From Rhodocyclaceae bacterium (GTDB taxonomy: Bacteria; Pseudomonadota; Gammaproteobacteria; Burkholderiales; Rhodocyclaceae): a stretch of DNA of 64,000 nucleotides. Under the pieces are notes generated by a model that had not been told where the DNA came from, ran no database searches, and saw nothing but the letters and a program-made list of their open reading frames with translations. Below, one piece after another: positions 60,162 to 64,000 of this stretch; the stretch's first letter is position 1, and the number at the start of each line of letters is the position of its first letter. The translations under genes were made by a program, and so were the position numbers. The stretch is taken from positions 1 to 64,000 of the forward strand of contig JAKLLG010000012.1 in NCBI GenBank assembly GCA_023150275.1, given 5' to 3'.

Positions 60162-61430
60162 TCATCCGGTGGCGACGAGCCAGCCACCGAGGCAGCCGCA
60201 GGCGACGGCGGCAAAGCCGCCCAGCACGCGCGTGGCCAGGCTGCGCCCGGCGACACTGACGACGATGCCGAATTTGAAGACAAGATTCGAGAGCAGTGCG
60301 AGCAGGATTGCCGTGGTGGCCGCGTCAGCGAGCAGTTTTTCCTGCCCGAACAGGCGCAGGCTGGAGAGCGTGATCGCATCGACATCGGTGAGCCCGGAAA
60401 CCAGTGCCACGACGTAGAGCCCGAGGCTGCCCGCTTTGTCGGAGAGCGCGGCGGAGAGTAGCAGCACGAGCGCGTACACGGCACCGAAGGTGAGCGCTGC
60501 GCCGATCTCGGTTGGATTGCGCAGTTCGAGTTGCGGCAGATCGCTGTCGCCACCCAGCTTCCGCCAGGCGACGCCGACGAAGGCAATCCCGACGAGCAGG
60601 CCGGCGCCAAGCACCGGCAGCAGCGTTGGCAGGATACCGGGCTGCACGATGGCGCCGACGACCGCGAGACGGATCAGCACGACCAGATTGGCGGTGAGGA
60701 TGACCACCAGGCTGAGCGGGCGCAGGCTGGCGTCTTCGGCGGCGTGGCGTGAGTACACCAGCGTCGTTGCGGTACTCGACGCCAGTCCGCCAAGAACACC
60801 GAGCAGCAGGCCGCCGTGACGCTGGCCGACGATGCGCAGGGCCGCGTAGCCGGTGAGGCAGACGCCGGAGATCAGAACCACCATCCACCAGATCTGGTAA
60901 GGATTGAGTGTGTCGTAGGGGCCGAAATTGCGATCCGGCAGGATCGGCAGGATGATCAGCGACAGTACGCAGAACTGCAGCACCGAGGTGATGTCGCGCC
61001 GCGTCAGCTGCTTCGACACGTTCTGCAGCTCCGCCTTGAAATAGAGGAGCACCGTGGTGACGATCGCCAGCATCACCGCGATGCTGCGGTAGCCGTACCA
61101 GATCATCGCGCCGTAGCAGAAGGCCAGCATCAGCGCGACGACGGACGTGGTACCGGGATCGTTGGCATCCGGCTGGCGCTGGTAAGCGGCGATCATCATG
61201 CCGCCGACAATTGCAAGCCCCGCCGCCAGCAGCCAGGGCGACTCGGTGCGTACCGCGAGCACGGCGCAGACGGTACCGAGCAGCGCGACCAGGCCGAAGG
61301 TGCGCAGCCCGGCGCGCGATGCCGGATTGCGCTCGCGCTCCAGCCCCATCAGCAGTCCGATGCCGAGCGAGAGCAGGAAGGCCTGAATGAATTCGAGACC
61401 GAGATCGGAGAGCAGGGTGCCGTTGTTCAT
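60162..61430 (-). CDS. MgtC/DUF4010 family membrane protein
   Basis: A 422-residue inner-membrane protein with roughly 11-13 hydrophobic helices. The N-terminal MgtC-like segment FLLSLGIGLLMGLERERN and the DUF4010 part VVALVSGLTDVDAITLSS are both present. The function is unknown; the MgtC part hints at envelope or ion homeostasis. The start at 61430 gives the usual short N-terminus. Confidence 0.82.
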   Translation of the reverse strand: MNNGTLLSDLGLEFIQAFLLSLGIGLLMGLERERNPASRAGLRTFGLVALLGTVCAVLAVRTESPWLLAAGLAIVGGMMIAAYQRQPDANDPGTTSVVALMLAFCYGAMIWYGYRSIAVMLAIVTTVLLYFKAELQNVSKQLTRRDITSVLQFCVLSLIILPILPDRNFGPYDTLNPYQIWWMVVLISGVCLTGYAALRIVGQRHGGLLLGVLGGLASSTATTLVYSRHAAEDASLRPLSLVVILTANLVVLIRLAVVGAIVQPGILPTLLPVLGAGLLVGIAFVGVAWRKLGGDSDLPQLELRNPTEIGAALTFGAVYALVLLLSAALSDKAGSLGLYVVALVSGLTDVDAITLSSLRLFGQEKLLADAATTAILLALLSNLVFKFGIVVSVAGRSLATRVLGGFAAVACGCLGGWLVATG

Positions 61431-61540
61431 CGTGGATGACGTGAGTTGGATGCTTGAATGGACGAATTGATGACCGCGTCGCTTGCGCCGTTGCAACCGG
61501 GCTTGAACGGTTACAATCCCTTCTCTCTGGAAATTACGCC

Positions 61541-62233
61541 ATGCCCCGCCATTTCGCAATCGTTCCCGCCGCCGGCAGCGGTGCCCGTTTCGGCGCCGCC
61601 GTACCAAAGCAATACCTGCCGCTGGCCGGCCGCCCACTGATCTTCCACACGCTGCGTGCGCTGCTGGAAGACACGCGCGTCGATCGTGTCGTCGTCGTGC
61701 TGGCGCCTGACGACGCCCACTGGTCGCAACACGACTGGCTGTCGCTCGGCCCGCGCCTCGAAGTCGTCTGCGTTGGCGGCGCGACGCGGGCGGAAAGCGT
61801 GCTCGCCGGATTGCGGGCGCTGGAAACGGCGGCCGCGCCCGACGACTGGGTGCTGGTCCATGATGCCGCGCGCCCCTGCCTTGCGCCGGCGATGCTCGCC
61901 GCGCTCATCGACGGCCTCGCCGATGACCCTGTCGGTGGCCTGCTCGCCGTGCCGGTAGCGGATACGCTGAAACGGGAGGATACTGAGGGACGCGCCGAGC
62001 AAACGGTGCCGCGCGAAGGACTCTGGCAGGCGCAAACGCCGCAGATGTTCCGCCATGCGACGCTGCTCGCCGCGCTGGAAGCCGGCACGGCAGTGACCGA
62101 CGAAGCAGGAGCGATCGAGGCGCTTGGCTTGCGTCCGCGGCTGATTCGCGGCGACGCAACGAACCTCAAGATAACGTACCCGGCCGATCTGCCATTGGCC
62201 GAGATGATCATGCTGGCGAGGAGGGGGAAATGA
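61541..62233 (+). CDS. ispD: 2-C-methyl-D-erythritol 4-phosphate cytidylyltransferase
   Basis: A 230-residue enzyme that couples CTP to methylerythritol phosphate in the MEP isoprenoid pathway. [27 protein letters not shown] is the nucleotide-binding loop; [21 protein letters not shown] and [10 protein letters not shown] are conserved. The start at 61541 gives [12 protein letters not shown]. It is coupled to ispF by a 4-nt overlap. Confidence 0.97.
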   Translation: MPRHFAIVPAAGSGARFGAAVPKQYLPLAGRPLIFHTLRALLEDTRVDRVVVVLAPDDAHWSQHDWLSLGPRLEVVCVGGATRAESVLAGLRALETAAAPDDWVLVHDAARPCLAPAMLAALIDGLADDPVGGLLAVPVADTLKREDTEGRAEQTVPREGLWQAQTPQMFRHATLLAALEAGTAVTDEAGAIEALGLRPRLIRGDATNLKITYPADLPLAEMIMLARRGK

Positions 62234-62709
62234 TTCGCATCGGTCAGGGCTTCGACGTGCATGCACTGGTGCCGGGGCGCAAGCTGATCATCGGCGGCGT
62301 CGAGATTCCGCACGACGCGGGCCTGCTCGGGCATTCGGATGCCGACGTGCTGCTGCATGCCATCACCGATGCGCTGCTCGGCGCCGCCGCCCTCGGCGAC
62401 ATCGGCCGCCACTTTCCCGATACCGACGAGCGCTGGCGCGGCGCCGACAGCCGCGTGCTGCTGCGGGCCACCGTCGGCCTGCTGGCGCAGGCCGGCTGGC
62501 GCGTGGTCAATGTCGATTCGACGATCATCGCTCAGGCGCCAAAGATGGCGCCGCACATTCCCGCAATGGTCGAGAACATTGCGGCCGATCTGCTGGTGGC
62601 CGGCGGCGATGTAAACGTCAAGGCCAAGACCAGCGAGCACCTCGGTTATGCCGGGCGCGGCGAGGGCATCGTGGCGGAAGCCGTGGTGCTGATTTCCCAT
62701 GGCGGCTGA
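62230..62709 (+). CDS. ispF: 2-C-methyl-D-erythritol 2,4-cyclodiphosphate synthase
   Basis: A 159-residue trimeric zinc enzyme of the MEP pathway, two steps after Isp[16 protein letters not shown] has the Asp-His metal pair. [33 protein letters not shown] and the C-terminal [23 protein letters not shown] are diagnostic. Confidence 0.98.
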   Translation: MIRIGQGFDVHALVPGRKLIIGGVEIPHDAGLLGHSDADVLLHAITDALLGAAALGDIGRHFPDTDERWRGADSRVLLRATVGLLAQAGWRVVNVDSTIIAQAPKMAPHIPAMVENIAADLLVAGGDVNVKAKTSEHLGYAGRGEGIVAEAVVLISHGG

Positions 62710-63262
62710 ACCCACGTACGCAGCCCCCTCGGCTGGCCGCCTGTTCTTCGCCCTGTGGCTGCCGCCGGCGTGTTCCGGCGTCCTGCACGCGATGGCTGGC
62801 GCCATGGTCGGCCGCAGCGGTGGCCGGCTGATGCGCGAGGACACGCTGCACCTCACGCTGGCCTTCCTCGGCGACATTGCCGAAAAACGCCTGCCCGCAC
62901 TCACCGAACTGGCCGACGGGCTCAGTCTGCCGCGGGTGCCGGTGCGGCTCGATCGCCTCGGCTTCTGGGCGCACAACCACATTCTCTTCGCCGGCTCCAC
63001 GGCACCGGCGCCGGCGCTTGTGGCGCTCGCCGATTCTCTGCAGGAAACCCTCAAGGAAGCCGGTTTCCTCGCCGAAACCCGCGCCTTCGTGCCGCACGTG
63101 ACCATGCTCAGGAAGCTGCTGCATCCCGGCAAGCTGCCGCCGCTGCCGGCCCAGGAGTGGGAAGCCGAGGAAATCGCGCTGGTCCGCTCGTGGCGCTCCG
63201 ATCGCGGTGCCGCCTACGAGACTGTGGCCCGCTGGCCCCTGCACGCAGCCGTCAACGCTTGA
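62699..63262 (+). CDS. thpR: RNA 2',3'-cyclic phosphodiesterase (2H family)
   Basis: A 187-residue 2H phosphoesterase/LigT-type protein. The two H-x-T-x motifs are LHLTLAFLG and PHVTMLRK. It overlaps ispF by 11 nt. After its stop the sequence changes character and integron material begins. Confidence 0.88.
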   Translation: MAAEPTYAAPSAGRLFFALWLPPACSGVLHAMAGAMVGRSGGRLMREDTLHLTLAFLGDIAEKRLPALTELADGLSLPRVPVRLDRLGFWAHNHILFAGSTAPAPALVALADSLQETLKEAGFLAETRAFVPHVTMLRKLLHPGKLPPLPAQEWEAEEIALVRSWRSDRGAAYETVARWPLHAAVNA

Positions 63263-63375
63263 ACGTTTTTTGGGGCTTCGGATTTTCCGGTGTACGGGCA
63301 CTGATCCTGCGCCTCGCCGGCCAAGGGTCGATTTCAGCAAGCAAGATGGACAGGTCTTATGTGTCCGGTCAGACG

Positions 63376-63443
63376 GCCCTTGTAGTGGAAGTGAGCGGCC
63401 TGCGCGGCTTTTCGCGCAGGTCTGCTCGACTGCCGGGTTATGC
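63376..63443 (-). repeat. attC recombination site of the first integron cassette
   Basis: On the minus strand, after the cassette gene's stop, the core box GCATAAC (63437-63443 on plus as GTTATGC) is followed by an imperfect stem GAGC / CCTGCGCG-loop-CGCGCAGG / GCTC (63393-63427). GCATAAC is exactly complementary to the GTTATGC that opens the same cassette at 63890-63896, the defining signature of a gene cassette. The other end (GCCCTTG at 63376-63382) has lost the AAC of the core box, so that end is degenerate. This is the array's last site, next to thpR. Confidence 0.75.
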
Positions 63444-63446
63444 GCT

Positions 63447-63893
63447 TTAGCATCCATGCACTTCTTCTCTGAAGCGGCGCATGAGGGGCGTTTCCTGTGC
63501 CGTAAGTTGCCAGTAGTTTTCAAGCGCGCGGTCTAGAATTTCCACCGCCGCCTCTCTTGGTACGGAAATGGGTTGGCCATCCGTGTAATGCTTCAAACCG
63601 TCTCTGAATTCATTAGCCATGGTTACGAAAACCTTCGGCGACCATTCCTCGCCATGAACGCTTCTTCCGACGGCGACACAGAGGTTAACAAATGATCCAA
63701 GAGCGTTTTCTTTCCCAGATTTTTCCAAGAGCTTTCCAAGAATTTCCTCGCAAGCACCGGCAAGAGTGATTGCGCAAACGTAGTCGCTTTCGTCGAGGAA
63801 TAGGCGCAGGGCACGTTCAAGTTGATGAGCCGCCACCTCGGCCTTCGTGAAGGTGGGCAGGTCATCGAGATTGAGTGTCTCAGTAAAGCGCAT
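63447..63893 (-). CDS. integron cassette gene, HEPN-like helical protein
   Basis: A 148-residue mainly helical cytoplasmic protein. ITLAGACEEILGKLL and FRDGLKHYTDG include an R-x4-H motif of the kind found in HEPN domains. The composition is less GC-rich than the rest of the window. The ATG lies inside the GTTATGC recombination core, and there is no ribosome-binding site in front. HEPN proteins are often ribonucleases in defence or toxin systems, but the assignment rests on a short motif. No partner gene is visible. Confidence 0.6.
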   Translation of the reverse strand: MRFTETLNLDDLPTFTKAEVAAHQLERALRLFLDESDYVCAITLAGACEEILGKLLEKSGKENALGSFVNLCVAVGRSVHGEEWSPKVFVTMANEFRDGLKHYTDGQPISVPREAAVEILDRALENYWQLTAQETPLMRRFREEVHGC

Positions 63894-63959
63894 AACGTGC
63901 TAGCTCAGGGGCGCGACGCAGCATCATCGCGGAGCGTCCTTTGGAGCGGAGGGTTGGGC
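63890..63959 (-). repeat. attC recombination site between two integron cassettes
   Basis: On the minus strand GCCCAAC (63953-63959) and GTTATGC (63890-63896) bound 70 bp. Inner arms pair as GAGC/GCTC (63944-63947 with 63903-63906) and GACGC/GCGTC (63915-63919 with 63934-63938), the imperfect-palindrome plan of attC. GCCCAAC fits RYYYAAC exactly; GTTATGC fits GTTRRRY at six of seven. Confidence 0.72.
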
Positions 63960-64000
63960 GTCGACGCTTGAACGCGGAAGCACCAGTACTCGCGCCAAGA
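63905..64000 (-). CDS. 3' end of the gene of the preceding cassette (partial)
   Basis: An open frame entering from the right edge continues for 31 codons through the attC and stops at 63905. Its end reads PNPPLQRTLRDDAASRP, resembling the read-through tails common on cassette genes. Too little is present to identify the product, and the reading frame is uncertain. Confidence 0.35.
   Translation of the reverse strand, partial: SWREYWCFRVQASTPNPPLQRTLRDDAASRP

Overview
The window is GC-rich chromosomal DNA of a betaproteobacterium, most likely of the Rhodocyclales. This is inferred from protein style, from the gene order dapC-dapD-pilU-dapE-prmB and from the isc operon layout; no rRNA is present to settle it. 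It is densely coded housekeeping DNA with a few accessory insertions. Both ends carry mobile elements: the 3' tail of a group II intron at the left edge (1-140) and integron gene cassettes with attC sites at the right edge (63376-64000).

Layout. 1-5.5 kb: intron tail, fabI, a doubly anchored oligopeptide-type binding lipoprotein with a small Cys-cluster protein, an unknown gene and an EamA transporter. 5.5-12.1 kb: an SOS mutagenesis locus, lexA-imuA-imuB-(bacteriohemerythrin)-dnaE2, with perfect LexA boxes before lexA and before dnaE2. 12.1-16.4 kb: a small membrane protein, rpsO-pnp, dksA and a tRNA Pro-Arg-His operon. 16.4-22.8 kb (minus strand): cheY-cheZ and dapC-dapD-pilU-dapE-prmB. 22.9-30.5 kb: EamA transporter, SIMPL protein, bcp-slyD, an orphan amino-acid-type binding protein, a phosphoesterase and mutS. 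30.6-32.2 kb: an AbiE-like toxin-antitoxin pair behind a 19-bp inverted repeat, a 24-bp palindrome and a gene remnant. 32.2-42.3 kb: suhB, trmJ, cysE and a complete isc operon (iscR, a second cysteine desulfurase, iscS, iscU, iscA, hscB, hscA, fdx, iscX), with IscR type-1-like operators before cysE and iscR. 42.3-45.3 kb: a beta-propeller protein, serB and aroG. 45.4-57 kb: two hybrid histidine kinases, one divergent from a periplasmic binding protein, a patatin homologue without catalytic residues, and mfd. 57-60 kb: an AmmeMemoRadiSam cluster with a degenerate alpha/beta-hydrolase-like gene. 60-63.3 kb: a DUF4010 membrane protein and ispD-ispF-thpR. 63.4-64 kb: integron cassettes, the first encoding a HEPN-like protein.

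How the genes work together. LexA controls an error-prone polymerase set (ImuA, ImuB, DnaE2), and mfd and mutS supply repair. CysE makes the cysteine precursor that IscS consumes for Fe-S clusters, and both appear to answer to IscR. The dap genes supply lysine and diaminopimelate. CheY and CheZ act on flagellar switching and PilU on pilus retraction. The least understood parts are the AmmeMemoRadiSam cluster, the cassette gene, the AbiE-like pair, the bacteriohemerythrin with a hairpin-rich leader inside the mutasome locus, and the binding protein/hybrid kinase pair.
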